Shown here: positions 35,013-42,797 of the stretch, piece after piece
How positions within the stretch are numbered: position 1 is the stretch's first letter
Layout: each line of letters starts with the position of its first letter
Assembly (NCBI GenBank): GCA_028290545.1
Contig: JAQGJP010000104.1
Location: forward strand, 1 to 64,000
DNA from: Rhizobium sp.
Lineage (GTDB): Bacteria; Pseudomonadota; Alphaproteobacteria; Rhizobiales; Rhizobiaceae
DNA length: 64,000 bases
Reading direction: 5' to 3'
Program-made: the position numbers and the translations under genes
Notes under the pieces: generated by a model
What the model saw: the letters and a program-made list of their open reading frames with translations, nothing else
The model's database searches: none
What the model was told of the DNA's origin: nothing

Positions 35013-35666
35013 TCAAAAACCGAAGAGCGGCATCACCAGGCGAGCGATCCAGTTGTTGGGCCGCAGCGACCCTTCGATCACAGTCAGGCAGATGCATTCG
35101 TGGTCAGCATCGACTTTCGGCTGATGGTTGGATTCGCTGTCTTCTTCATCGATATCGCCCGGGCAATATCGTCCGCCCTGGTCACTGAAACAGCCCTTGA
35201 GAATGAGGGTCAATTCGCTGCCGGTGTGCCCGTGTTGCGGCAGCGCCCTGCCCGGCCCGACACGCAACAGCAGCACCTTGTATTTTGGGTCCTCGGCAAC
35301 ATCGACAGTGGCAAAACGAATGCCGGGCGCTACCGTGCGCCACTTGCCGATCCGTCGTTCGGCGAGCGGCGCGGGTAGTTCGACACCGATATCGAGACTG
35401 CTGTGATCGCGGGGAATACGGATTTGATCTTCCTGCGCGGGCATATCAAGACGTGCCATCATCCTCTCGAACAGATCCGGCGCCACATCCCCCATCGGCT
35501 GTTCATCGAGCAAGGCTCCACCCAGTTGCTCGAATGCCGCAAGGCGTTCCGCGCTCGCCTCCGACATGGCCAGATGACTTGCCACGACCAGTGACGGCGC
35601 GGGGCTCAGTTGCCCGGCGGCGTAGGCCAGGAGCAGTTCATCGCTGGCATTGTGGTTGGTCGTCAT
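35013..35666 (-). CDS. chrR: ChrR-like anti-sigma factor with a degenerate zinc-binding N-terminus
   Basis: This 217-residue two-domain protein is collinear with Rhodobacter ChrR, the anti-sigma factor that releases RpoE on singlet-oxygen stress. The N-terminal anti-sigma domain (residues 1-80) normally binds zinc through H6, H31, C35 and C38. Here those positions read N6, H31, S35 and S38 (SHLAMSEAS), so three of four ligands are gone. The C-terminal cupin keeps its metal set: H145 and H147 in QHGHTG, E151, and H181. The sigma gene ends 3 bp before its ATG. Zinc-independent binding or a weakened anti-sigma is possible. Confidence 0.88.
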   Translation of the reverse strand: MTTNHNASDELLLAYAAGQLSPAPSLVVASHLAMSEASAERLAAFEQLGGALLDEQPMGDVAPDLFERMMARLDMPAQEDQIRIPRDHSSLDIGVELPAPLAERRIGKWRTVAPGIRFATVDVAEDPKYKVLLLRVGPGRALPQHGHTGSELTLILKGCFSDQGGRYCPGDIDEEDSESNHQPKVDADHECICLTVIEGSLRPNNWIARLVMPLFGF

Positions 35667-35669
35667 CGA

Positions 35670-36227
35670 TTATCTTCCGTTATCTTCCATTATCAGGCGA
35701 AGCCGCTGAAGCGCCAGCCGCACACGCGATTTAACCGTGCCAAGCGGGATGCCCAACAGTTTGGCGATTTCCGCCTGCGGATTTTCCGCGAAAAACGACA
35801 ATCGGATCACCGCAGCCTGCTCCGCTGGCAGCCGGTTCAAGGCGATGCGCAAAGCGGCTTCGTTTTCGCGGACAATCATCATATGCTCGACGGACGGATC
35901 GGGGTCGGCCTCGTCGGCCTGTTCCTCGGCGACAGCAATCGCACTCCAGGCCCTGCGGCGGCGGCGGTCGATGCCACAGTTTCTCGCAATCGTAAATATC
36001 CAGGTCGAAACGCCCGCTTTGGTTGCATCGAAACTTCCAGCCTTCTTCCACATGTTGAGCATGGCTTCCTGGATCAGGTCCTCGCTCTCGATTTCGGAGA
36101 AACCCTGGCGCAGCAGGAAAGATTTGAGCCGCGGCGCATAGAAACGAAAGATAGCCGCGAAAGCCTGCCTGTCCCGGGAATCGGCAACCCTGCGCAGAAG
36201 AAGCTGTAGCTCCTCCGGCGTGAGCAT
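35670..36227 (-). CDS. rpoE: ECF sigma factor, RpoE/ECF11 type
   Basis: This sigma factor of about 185 residues has region 2 (FAAIFRFYAPRLKSFLLRQGFSEIESEDLIQEAMLNMWKK, FDATKAGVSTWIFTIARNCGIDRRRR) and region 4 (ALNRLPAEQAAVIRLSFFAENPQAEIAKLLGIPLGTVKSRVRLALQRLR). The ChrR-type gene follows after 3 bp, identifying the singlet-oxygen/photo-oxidative stress family. Starts at 36254 and 36227 are both possible; 36227 gives the family's usual length. A longer frame to 36368 would begin upstream of the proposed promoter and is rejected. Confidence 0.88.
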   Translation of the reverse strand: MLTPEELQLLLRRVADSRDRQAFAAIFRFYAPRLKSFLLRQGFSEIESEDLIQEAMLNMWKKAGSFDATKAGVSTWIFTIARNCGIDRRRRRAWSAIAVAEEQADEADPDPSVEHMMIVRENEAALRIALNRLPAEQAAVIRLSFFAENPQAEIAKLLGIPLGTVKSRVRLALQRLRLIMEDNGR

Positions 36228-36321
36228 ATGGTCCCGCTGGCCCGCAGCTACCATATAGGAAGCCCGCGCGGTGCATTTTCCGGCTCTTTCCGGGTAGCCT
36301 TGCCTATGCTCATTCATACCT

Positions 36322-36351
36322 CTTCTACGCCACGCCGCGCCCGATGGATCA
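36322..36351 (-). promoter_or_regulatory. Candidate autoregulated ECF11 promoter
   Basis: On the minus strand TGATCC (36346-36351), an 18-bp spacer and TAGAAG (36322-36327) resemble RpoE-dependent promoters of Rhodobacter, which carry TGATC-type -35 and TAAG-type -10 elements. It lies about 70-95 bp before the sigma start. The consensus is from memory of the family, so this needs testing. Confidence 0.45.
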
Positions 36352-36395
36352 GGCATGACATCTGACATTTCACTATTTCATATTAGCAGCTCCGG

Positions 36396-36998
36396 TCAAA
36401 TACCATCCGGCAGCAAGACAGATGGAATGATTACAAGAAGTTGTTTTAGCAATTGGCGATAGGGTGCGGGCGCGGCACCGGCGCCAATATCCAGCGCGGC
36501 GCGGTCGAACGCCGCCGAGAGCAGGCTGGACAGCGCCTCGAGCGATGCATCGACGGGCCGCCCTGTCGCCGCGGCAAGACCGGCGACCAGGGTCGAAGCC
36601 GGACTTTCCCGATCGATGCGGTCCATCAACTCACGTCCCAGCACCGCCGGACCGTCGATCAGCAGCAGTCTCGTGCGACCGAACAGGGCCATTGCATCGA
36701 GGTAAGCGTCGGCGCCTTCCTCCAGCGAAATCATCGGATCGGCGATATCCCTGGTCGCCTCGGCAATGGCCTCAGCAACCGCACTCGCTTCGCGCCGGAT
36801 CACCGCTTCGAACAGCGACGCCTTGTCGGAGAAATGATGGTAGAGGGCGCCCCGGGTCACGTGCGCTGCCGCCGCGATGTCGGGCGTAGCTGTCTCCGCA
36901 TAACCCATTTTCACGAAGAGTTCGCGTCCGGCATTCAGGAGTGAAGCGCGCGTCGCCTGGCTTCGGTCGGTATTCGAGCGTCTGGTTTTATCTTGCAT
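36396..36998 (-). CDS. TetR-family transcriptional regulator
   Basis: This 200-residue repressor has the TetR helix-turn-helix at residues 15-60 ([47 protein letters not shown]). The ligand-binding half is of the TetR_C type with no recognisable ligand. It is divergent from a VOC-fold gene, and two inverted repeats lie between the starts, one covering this gene's start codon. It should repress itself and the VOC gene until a small molecule binds. Confidence 0.92.
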   Translation of the reverse strand: MQDKTRRSNTDRSQATRASLLNAGRELFVKMGYAETATPDIAAAAHVTRGALYHHFSDKASLFEAVIRREASAVAEAIAEATRDIADPMISLEEGADAYLDAMALFGRTRLLLIDGPAVLGRELMDRIDRESPASTLVAGLAAATGRPVDASLEALSSLLSAAFDRAALDIGAGAAPAPYRQLLKQLLVIIPSVLLPDGI

Positions 36999-37044
36999 AC
37001 ATTCAGCCTGTATGTTATCAGGAATTTACATACAAACTGTATGT
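36996..37044. promoter_or_regulatory. Two TetR-type operators between divergent genes
   Basis: Site 1 is CATACA-N7-TGTATG (36996-37014) and overlaps the tetR start codon. Site 2 is ACATACA-AAC-TGTATGT (37028-37044), a 7-bp inverted repeat, 25 bp before the VOC start. The shared CATACA half-site supports a common binding protein. Confidence 0.7.
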
Positions 37045-37069
37045 CTTTTTGATGGGAAAGGAAAGTGCC

Positions 37070-37495
37070 ATGAAAACCACCAGCTACTATCCGGTGCTGC
37101 TTGTCGCCGACGTCGCCGCTTCTTCCGCTTTCTTCGAGGCGCATTTCGGTTTCAAGAGCCTGTTCGCGAGCGACTGGTATGTGCATCTTCAATCGCTTGA
37201 GGACGAGAGCGTCAATCTGGCTTTCGTCGGCATCGATCATGAGACAGTGCCGCCGGAGGGCAGGAAACCTGTCAGCGGCCTCATTCTGAACTTCGAAGTC
37301 GAGGATCCGGATGCGATCTATTCCGGGGCCCAGGCCGCCGGTCTGCCGATCCTGAGATCGTTGCGCGACGAGCCTTTCGGCCAGCGGCACTTTATCACTG
37401 CCGACCCGAATGGGGTGATGATCGACGTCATCAAGCCGATCCCCCCATCGGCGGAGTATGCCGCTCAGTACGCCGACGAGGCTTTGCCCAACTGA
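37070..37495 (+). CDS. VOC-fold (glyoxalase/bleomycin-resistance) protein
   Basis: This 141-residue protein has two beta-alpha-beta-beta-beta modules: [35 protein letters not shown] and [56 protein letters not shown]. Family members bind or modify small toxic molecules. It is probably the target of the divergent TetR regulator, suggesting induction by a xenobiotic. GGGAAAGGAAAG precedes the ATG at 37070. Confidence 0.88.
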   Translation: MKTTSYYPVLLVADVAASSAFFEAHFGFKSLFASDWYVHLQSLEDESVNLAFVGIDHETVPPEGRKPVSGLILNFEVEDPDAIYSGAQAAGLPILRSLRDEPFGQRHFITADPNGVMIDVIKPIPPSAEYAAQYADEALPN

Positions 37496-37647
37496 ATGGG
37501 CAGCGCGGCTGGATCCGCCGGCCTTGCCCCACCTGCCAACGGCATCGAAATCCACCGCCAAAAATCCTGTCCCAAGATTAAGCATGCTTCTTGCATTGCA
37601 ATGAACATTGGTTTCAAATGATCTTAATAAAAAAGGGGAATGATGAT

Positions 37648-39057
37648 TTGGCATTTGACGAAATGATCAACGCGGATGGGAGTCCGCGTGAACCTTACAA
37701 GAAATACTTCGAGTGGTTTAACGAACAGAACCCCGCCTATCTCACTCAAAAAGCGCGGGACGCGGAAAACATTTTCCGCAAGACAGGTATTACCTTCGCC
37801 GTCTACGGCCACGAAGATGCCTCCGAAAAAATCATCCCCTTCGACCTCATCCCGCGCATCATTTCCGGCTCCGAATGGCGCAAGCTGGCGCTCGGCATCG
37901 AACAGCGGGTGCTGGCGCTGAATGCCTTCCTTGAGGACATCTACCACAAGCAGGAGATCATCCGAGCCGGTCGCATTCCCCGCGAACTGATCGAGAAGAA
38001 TGTCGCCTTCCTGCCGCAGATGATCGGCATGAAACCGCCGGGCGGCGTCTATACCCACATTATCGGCACCGACATCGTCCGCACCGGCGAAGACCAGTTC
38101 TATGTTCTGGAAGACAATGCCCGCACACCGTCCGGCGTTTCCTACATGCTGGAAGACCGCGAAACAATGATGCAGATGTTTCCGGAACTCTTCCATCGCG
38201 TCCGTGTCCGGCCCGTAGAGCACTATCCCAAGCAATTGCGCCAGAGCCTCGACTATCTCGCCCCTCCCGGCTGCAAGGGCAAGCCGCGCGTCGCAGTCCT
38301 CACGCCCGGTATTTTCAATTCGGCTTTCTATGAACATGCGTTCCTGGCCGACCAGATGGGCGCCGAACTGGTCGAGGGGTCGGATCTGCGCGTCATGAAC
38401 GGCAAGGTGTGCATGCGCACCACGCTGGGCTACGAGCCGATCGACGTGATCTATCGCCGCGTCGATGACGATTTCCTCGATCCCCTCACCTTCCGTTCGG
38501 ATTCAGCCCTCGGCATCGCCGGCATCATGGATGTCTATCGCGCCGGCAATGTCACGATCGCCAACGCGCCGGGCACCGGCATTTCCGACGACAAGGCGAT
38601 CTATTCCTACATGCCGGAGATCGTCGAATTCTACACTGGTCGCAAGGCGATCCTCGAGAACGTGCCGACCTGGCGCTGTTCCGAGCCGGAAAGCCTGAAA
38701 TACGTCGTCGCCAACCTGCCCGATCTCGTCGTCAAGGAAGTCCATGGTTCGGGTGGCTACGGCATGCTGGTCGGCCCCACCGCATCCAGGAAGGAAATCG
38801 CCGATTTCGCTGAAAAGCTGAAAGCAAGGCCGTCCACCTACATCGCGCAGCCGACGCTGGCGCTATCGACCGTGCCGATCATGGTCAAGAAAGGCATTGC
38901 CCCCCGGCACGTCGATCTCAGGCCCTATGTTCTCGTATCCGACAAGGTGCATATCATTCCAGGCGGATTGACCCGCGTAGCCCTCAAACAGGGATCACTG
39001 GTGGTCAATTCCAGCCAGGGCGGCGGCACGAAAGACACCTGGGTGCTGGAGGACTGA
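37648..39057 (+). CDS. Circularly permuted ATP-grasp protein (DUF404/DUF407 type)
   Basis: This 469-residue enzyme belongs to the circularly permuted ATP-grasp type 2 family. Signature segments are FRKTGITFAVYG, ERxxPFDLIPRIIS-like IPFDLIPRIISGSEW, EDNARTPSGVSYMLEDR, the ATP-binding LKYVVANLPDLVVKEVHGSGGYGMLVGP, and DLRPYVLVSDKVHIIPGGLTRVA. ATP-grasp enzymes ligate carboxylates to amines; the substrate here is unknown. A TTG at 37648 (MAFDEMIN) is the start, because AAGGGGAA lies 8 bp before it and homologues begin there. The alpha-E and transglutaminase genes follow in an operon. Confidence 0.9.
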   Translation: MAFDEMINADGSPREPYKKYFEWFNEQNPAYLTQKARDAENIFRKTGITFAVYGHEDASEKIIPFDLIPRIISGSEWRKLALGIEQRVLALNAFLEDIYHKQEIIRAGRIPRELIEKNVAFLPQMIGMKPPGGVYTHIIGTDIVRTGEDQFYVLEDNARTPSGVSYMLEDRETMMQMFPELFHRVRVRPVEHYPKQLRQSLDYLAPPGCKGKPRVAVLTPGIFNSAFYEHAFLADQMGAELVEGSDLRVMNGKVCMRTTLGYEPIDVIYRRVDDDFLDPLTFRSDSALGIAGIMDVYRAGNVTIANAPGTGISDDKAIYSYMPEIVEFYTGRKAILENVPTWRCSEPESLKYVVANLPDLVVKEVHGSGGYGMLVGPTASRKEIADFAEKLKARPSTYIAQPTLALSTVPIMVKKGIAPRHVDLRPYVLVSDKVHIIPGGLTRVALKQGSLVVNSSQGGGTKDTWVLED

Positions 39058-39058
39058 T

Positions 39059-40000
39059 ATGCTCGGAAGAACAGCAAACGGACTATTCTGGATGTCGCGC
39101 TATCTGGAGCGCACCGAAAACACCGCCCGCCTCATCGATGCCGGCTTCCGCATGTCGCTCACCCGCTCGGTCGCCACCGATGAGGATTGGGATGGCGTGC
39201 TGCAGAGCGCCGGCGTGCGCGAGGTCTATGGCGAGAAATCCGACAAGGTGACCGGCGCCGATGCGATGGACTTCCTGCTCAGGGACAAGTCCAACCCGTC
39301 CTCGGTGATCAATTGCATGGAATTCGGCCGCAACAATGCCCGCACGGTGCGCACGGCGCTGACCCGCGAGAGCTGGGAAAGCATCAATGAAAGCTGGCTG
39401 GAGATCAAGCAGCTGCTCGCCAAGCGGGTGACGCATGCGACGCTGCCGGATGTCATCGAAGCCATCAAGCGGCGCACGGCGCTGATGCGCGGCACGTTCT
39501 CGGGCACACAGCTGCGCGACGAACTCTACAATTTCGCCATGCTCGGCTCCTTCGTCGAGCGCGCCGACAATACCGCCCGTATCCTCGACGTGAAATACTA
39601 TGTGTTGCTGCCGTCGCTGCTGCATGTCGGCACATCGATGGACAATTTCCACTGGCAGTCGATCCTGCGCTCGGTTTCGGCGCACCGCTCCTACTCCTGG
39701 GTCTATGACGGGGAATACAAGCCTGCCAATATCGCCCACTTTCTGATCCTGAACCGGCGCATGCCGCGCTCGCTGGCCTTCTGCTACGAGACGATCAACA
39801 GCAATCTGGCCCATCTCGCCCGCGATTACGGCGGTCAGATCGCCGCGCACGATACGGCGGCCAGGACCCGCAATATGCTGCTGACCACCTCTACCGAAGC
39901 AGTGATGGAGGCCGGGCTGCATGAATTCCTGGAAGAGTTCATGCTGGTGAACGACAAGCTCGCCAGCGAAATCACCGACGGATACCGGTTCTACACCTGA
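39059..40000 (+). CDS. Alpha-E domain protein
   Basis: This 313-residue, almost wholly helical protein has the alpha-E signature start MLGRTANGLFWMSRYLERTENTARLIDAGFRM and FVERADNTARILDVKYYVLLP. The family is known only from its constant partnership with circularly permuted ATP-grasp proteins and transglutaminases. No catalytic motif is visible. Its ATG follows the ATP-grasp stop by 1 bp, so the two are coupled. It is probably a structural or substrate-presenting partner. Confidence 0.92.
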   Translation: MLGRTANGLFWMSRYLERTENTARLIDAGFRMSLTRSVATDEDWDGVLQSAGVREVYGEKSDKVTGADAMDFLLRDKSNPSSVINCMEFGRNNARTVRTALTRESWESINESWLEIKQLLAKRVTHATLPDVIEAIKRRTALMRGTFSGTQLRDELYNFAMLGSFVERADNTARILDVKYYVLLPSLLHVGTSMDNFHWQSILRSVSAHRSYSWVYDGEYKPANIAHFLILNRRMPRSLAFCYETINSNLAHLARDYGGQIAAHDTAARTRNMLLTTSTEAVMEAGLHEFLEEFMLVNDKLASEITDGYRFYT

Positions 40001-40026
40001 GTTGGGACATATAGGTAGGTTGAGAA

Positions 40027-40824
40027 ATGCGCCTGAAGATCAGCCACATGACCGAATACAGCTACGACGAGCCGGTGGAATTCGCACTCCAGCGTCTGCG
40101 GCTGACGCCGAAGGACTGTCCCGGCCAGAAGGTGCTGCACTGGCAATCGCTGGTCAGTGGCGCCGGCCATGAAGCAGCCTATGACGATCATTTCGGCAAT
40201 CGTGTCGAACTCGTCAGCGTTTCCGGAGGCGAGAAAACCATCCGCATCATGGCCTCGGGCGAAGTCGAGACCGAGGAGCGCAATGGTGTCTTCGGCCCCC
40301 ATCTGGGCTATGTGCCACTCTGGCTCTTTCACCGCGAGACCGCGCTGACCAAGCCCGGCAAGCTGATCAAGGAACTGGCAAGGTCGGTCTCGGGCGACGG
40401 CGAACTGGCGCGGCTGCATGCGATGATGGGCGCGCTCCATGAAGCCGTCGAATACCGCAAGGACGTAACCGGCACGGGAACGACCGCCGAGCAGGCGCTG
40501 GAACTCAAGGCCGGCGTATGCCAGGACCACGCGCATATTTTCATTGCCGCAGCCCGCGTCATGGGCATGCCCGCCCGCTATATTTCCGGCTATATGCTGG
40601 ACGGCGGGGACGCCGGTGCCGCAAGCCATGCCTGGGCGGAAGCGCATGTGCCGGGGCTCGGCTGGGTGGGCTTTGACGCGGCCAATGATGTCTGCCCCGA
40701 TGAGCGCTATGTCCGGGTCGCTTCAGGCCTCGACTATGCCGACACGGCCCCGGTCTCCGGCATGCGGATCGGCACCGCACCCGAAATGATCATCGTCACC
40801 GTCAGCGTCGAGCAGGAACAATAG
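40027..40824 (+). CDS. Transglutaminase-like cysteine protease/transferase
   Basis: This 265-residue protein has the N-terminal bacterial transglutaminase-associated beta domain (MRLKISHMTEYSYDEPVEFALQRLRLTPKD) and a catalytic domain with triad C165 (AGVCQDHAH), H201 (ASHAWAEAHVP) and D217 (GFDAANDV). It has no signal peptide, so it acts in the cytoplasm. It is the third gene of the ATP-grasp/alpha-E operon. It has been predicted from comparative genomics that this trio makes or trims peptide-like conjugates; no product has been shown that I know of. Confidence 0.92.
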   Translation: MRLKISHMTEYSYDEPVEFALQRLRLTPKDCPGQKVLHWQSLVSGAGHEAAYDDHFGNRVELVSVSGGEKTIRIMASGEVETEERNGVFGPHLGYVPLWLFHRETALTKPGKLIKELARSVSGDGELARLHAMMGALHEAVEYRKDVTGTGTTAEQALELKAGVCQDHAHIFIAAARVMGMPARYISGYMLDGGDAGAASHAWAEAHVPGLGWVGFDAANDVCPDERYVRVASGLDYADTAPVSGMRIGTAPEMIIVTVSVEQEQ

Positions 40825-40842
40825 GCCCGCATTGGAGGATTT

Positions 40843-40873
40843 CCATGAATGCTGTATTATACAGCATTCATGG
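40843..40873 (+). promoter_or_regulatory. 31-bp perfect palindromic operator of the Phd/PemK-like module
   Basis: Two 15-bp arms, CCATGAATGCTGTAT and ATACAGCATTCATGG, flank a single T. The half-site TACAGCAT (40860) recurs at 40878-40885, overlapping the antitoxin ATG. The region should bind the antitoxin dimer with a third half-site for cooperative repression. Confidence 0.75.
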
Positions 40874-40885
40874 AGTTTACAGCAT

Positions 40886-41137
40886 ATGGCCCGACCCATC
40901 TTCACCACCAGCGACCTGTCCCGCAGGTCCGGCGACATTATCGCCGAGGCCATGCGCCAGCCAGTGACCATAACCCAGCGTAACAAGCCGCGCTTCGTGC
41001 TGCTGAACGTCGAAGATTACGAGCGCTTGAAGGAGTATGCGGATCACCGGCAAGCATATTCACTGGAAACAATGCCTGATGATGTCTTCGAAGCAATGAA
41101 GCAGGCCGTCGAAGATTATGCGAACGACCCCGAATGA
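40886..41137 (+). CDS. Phd-family antitoxin (module 3)
   Basis: This 83-residue Phd/YefM antitoxin reads MARPIFTTSDLSRRSGDIIAEAMRQPVTITQRNKPRFVLLNVEDYERL, the DNA-binding fold, then a C-terminal tail (TMPDDVFEAMKQAVEDYANDPE). The ATG at 40886 is used; a frame opening at 40832 would run through the operator. Its stop overlaps the ATG of the next gene. Unlike modules 1 and 2, the partner is not a PIN protein. Confidence 0.92.
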   Translation: MARPIFTTSDLSRRSGDIIAEAMRQPVTITQRNKPRFVLLNVEDYERLKEYADHRQAYSLETMPDDVFEAMKQAVEDYANDPE

Positions 41138-41553
41138 TGGCTTTCGAGAAATTTGAAACGGGGACGATATTTCGTTATTCTTACTTATGGTCACGAGAAG
41201 CCGAACACGGCGAGACGGAAGGGTGCAAAGAGCGACCGGTCGCCATCGCAATTCGGCTCAGAAGACGAAACGGTCGCGACGGATTTATTCTATTTCCGAT
41301 TACCTCGAAAATGCCTGAGGCAGACCGTTTCGCATCAGAAATTCCGCAAAGCGAAAAGCGCCGGGCTGGTTTGGATGTCGACTTGAGACTTTGGATCATT
41401 CTAGATGATGTCAATACCGACCAGATTGGTCAGTCTTTCTATCTTCGAGACCAGGAGCCGCTGGGGCGGCTCAGCAAATCGTATTTTCTGCCTCTTGTTC
41501 AGGAATTCATCACGCGGAAAGAGAAGGTCAGATCGACTGACCGCACCCGCTGA
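41134..41553 (+). CDS. PemK/MazF-like toxin candidate
   Basis: This 139-residue protein has a start FEKFETGTIFRYSYLWSREAEHGETEGCKERPVAIAIRLRR and ILFPITSKMPEADRFASEIPQSEKRRAGLDVDLRLWIILDDVN. The R-P-V pattern after a charged loop and the LFPITS strand recall the PemK/MazF fold, in which the equivalent arginine and serine/threonine cut mRNA. The start overlaps the antitoxin stop (ATGA). AT content is higher than in neighbours, suggesting mobile origin. Family assignment is by pattern and context. Confidence 0.7.
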   Translation: MMAFEKFETGTIFRYSYLWSREAEHGETEGCKERPVAIAIRLRRRNGRDGFILFPITSKMPEADRFASEIPQSEKRRAGLDVDLRLWIILDDVNTDQIGQSFYLRDQEPLGRLSKSYFLPLVQEFITRKEKVRSTDRTR

Positions 41554-41556
41554 TCC

Positions 41557-42684
41557 CTACCCCGTCTTCTCCCGCTTATATACCCCGACGCCATCGGCCA
41601 GGAACCGGTTGTTGGCCTCGCGGATCTTTGCTGCCGCATCATCGTAAAGGAACGGCAGGAAAGCGTAGCGGCTGCCTTGCGTGACGCGCGAGACCGAATG
41701 CAGCAACGAGCAAGAGAAGACCACCGCGCCGCCGGCGGGCGCCTTGTAGCGCCTCGCACCATATTCCGGAAAACCGACCTCTCCGCCCTCGAAGTCCTCA
41801 TTGAGATTGATCGAGACGGCAAAGCGACGGTGCGCCGTCCCGCTCGTCATATTGTCGCGGTGCGACTCGAAATGGCCCCCATCCTCGGCCGAATAGCAGC
41901 CGACGAGATAGCGCTCCATGCGGGTGACATGAAATTGATGCACTTTCCGGATCTCCGGGACCACACGGCGGAGTATCCGCGTCTGGGTTTCCTGGATCAG
42001 TGCCTGATCGGCAATATTGTAATCTTTCCGCCGCTTGTGCGAATGGTCGGTGACCGTGACGGTCTTGCCGTCACGCTCGCGCATGAAACCGGATTCCCGG
42101 CCGCCATCCGCATTGTAAAGACTGATCAGCATCTGGCAGAATTCAGGTTCGAAAACCTGCGGCAGGATGAGAATGGGCGCATTCACCTCGAAACCGGCGA
42201 AATGCGACGGCCGGGGCAGCCTGTCCATAAAGTCGACCAGTTCGGCAATGTCGCTTCGATCGTCGGCGAAGGGAATGACGCGCATGACGCGCATTGTCGG
42301 ATCAAGCACGAACCATGCTCGGCGGATGTCCGAGGCATTAACATCCCCCTCTTTCGGAAGCATTCCGTAAAGTCGGCCTATGGTCGCATCGAAATCCCAG
42401 AAGAATCGAAAGCCGGGATAGCTGTCGGCAAACCTCTGTCTGCTCTCGTCACTCGGATCGAGGCTCACCCCAAAAAAGCTAGCAAATGCGTCATCGAAGA
42501 TTTCCGCGCGTGACTGCACTGCCTTGATTGCTTCCTCGGCATGCGCATCGGCAGCGGACGCGAAGTAGCAGAGGACGATATAGCGGCCGGCGGCGGTATC
42601 GAAGCTGTAGTTCGGATTTGCGAACGAGCGCTGCTTGAACCAGGGCGCCGGATCCCCGGCGCTCAAGACATTATGCGTGCTCAT
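41557..42684 (-). CDS. Peroxiredoxin-like domain fused to a 2OG-Fe(II) oxygenase
   Basis: This 375-residue protein has two parts. Residues 1-160 resemble an AhpC/TSA thioredoxin fold (GDPAPWFKQRSF, FDTAAGRYIVLCYFA, FFGVSLDPSDESRQRF, RAWFVLDPTMRVMRVI). The peroxidatic cysteine is missing: the loop reads FASAADAHAEEA, and C39 is in the strand before it. Residues 165-375 are a prolyl-4-hydroxylase-type oxygenase with iron ligands H275, D277 and H329 and 2-oxoglutarate-binding R339 (FESHRDN, SLLHSVSRVTQGSRY). The N-terminal part may serve for binding rather than catalysis. Substrate unknown. Confidence 0.88.
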   Translation of the reverse strand: MSTHNVLSAGDPAPWFKQRSFANPNYSFDTAAGRYIVLCYFASAADAHAEEAIKAVQSRAEIFDDAFASFFGVSLDPSDESRQRFADSYPGFRFFWDFDATIGRLYGMLPKEGDVNASDIRRAWFVLDPTMRVMRVIPFADDRSDIAELVDFMDRLPRPSHFAGFEVNAPILILPQVFEPEFCQMLISLYNADGGRESGFMRERDGKTVTVTDHSHKRRKDYNIADQALIQETQTRILRRVVPEIRKVHQFHVTRMERYLVGCYSAEDGGHFESHRDNMTSGTAHRRFAVSINLNEDFEGGEVGFPEYGARRYKAPAGGAVVFSCSLLHSVSRVTQGSRYAFLPFLYDDAAAKIREANNRFLADGVGVYKREKTG

Positions 42685-42797
42685 CGCGCAAACCTCCCAG
42701 ATTGCTGTCGCCCGACACGCACCGTCGAGGCGCGATGCCGCATTCTGAATTAGAACGGAAAATCGCAGCTTGTCCAGCCCGCTTGGCCCCAGCCTGC

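Noticed and set aside
35670-36368. 232-residue form of the ECF sigma factor
   Set aside because: Its start lies upstream of the likely promoter and the first 47 residues do not look like sigma factor sequence.
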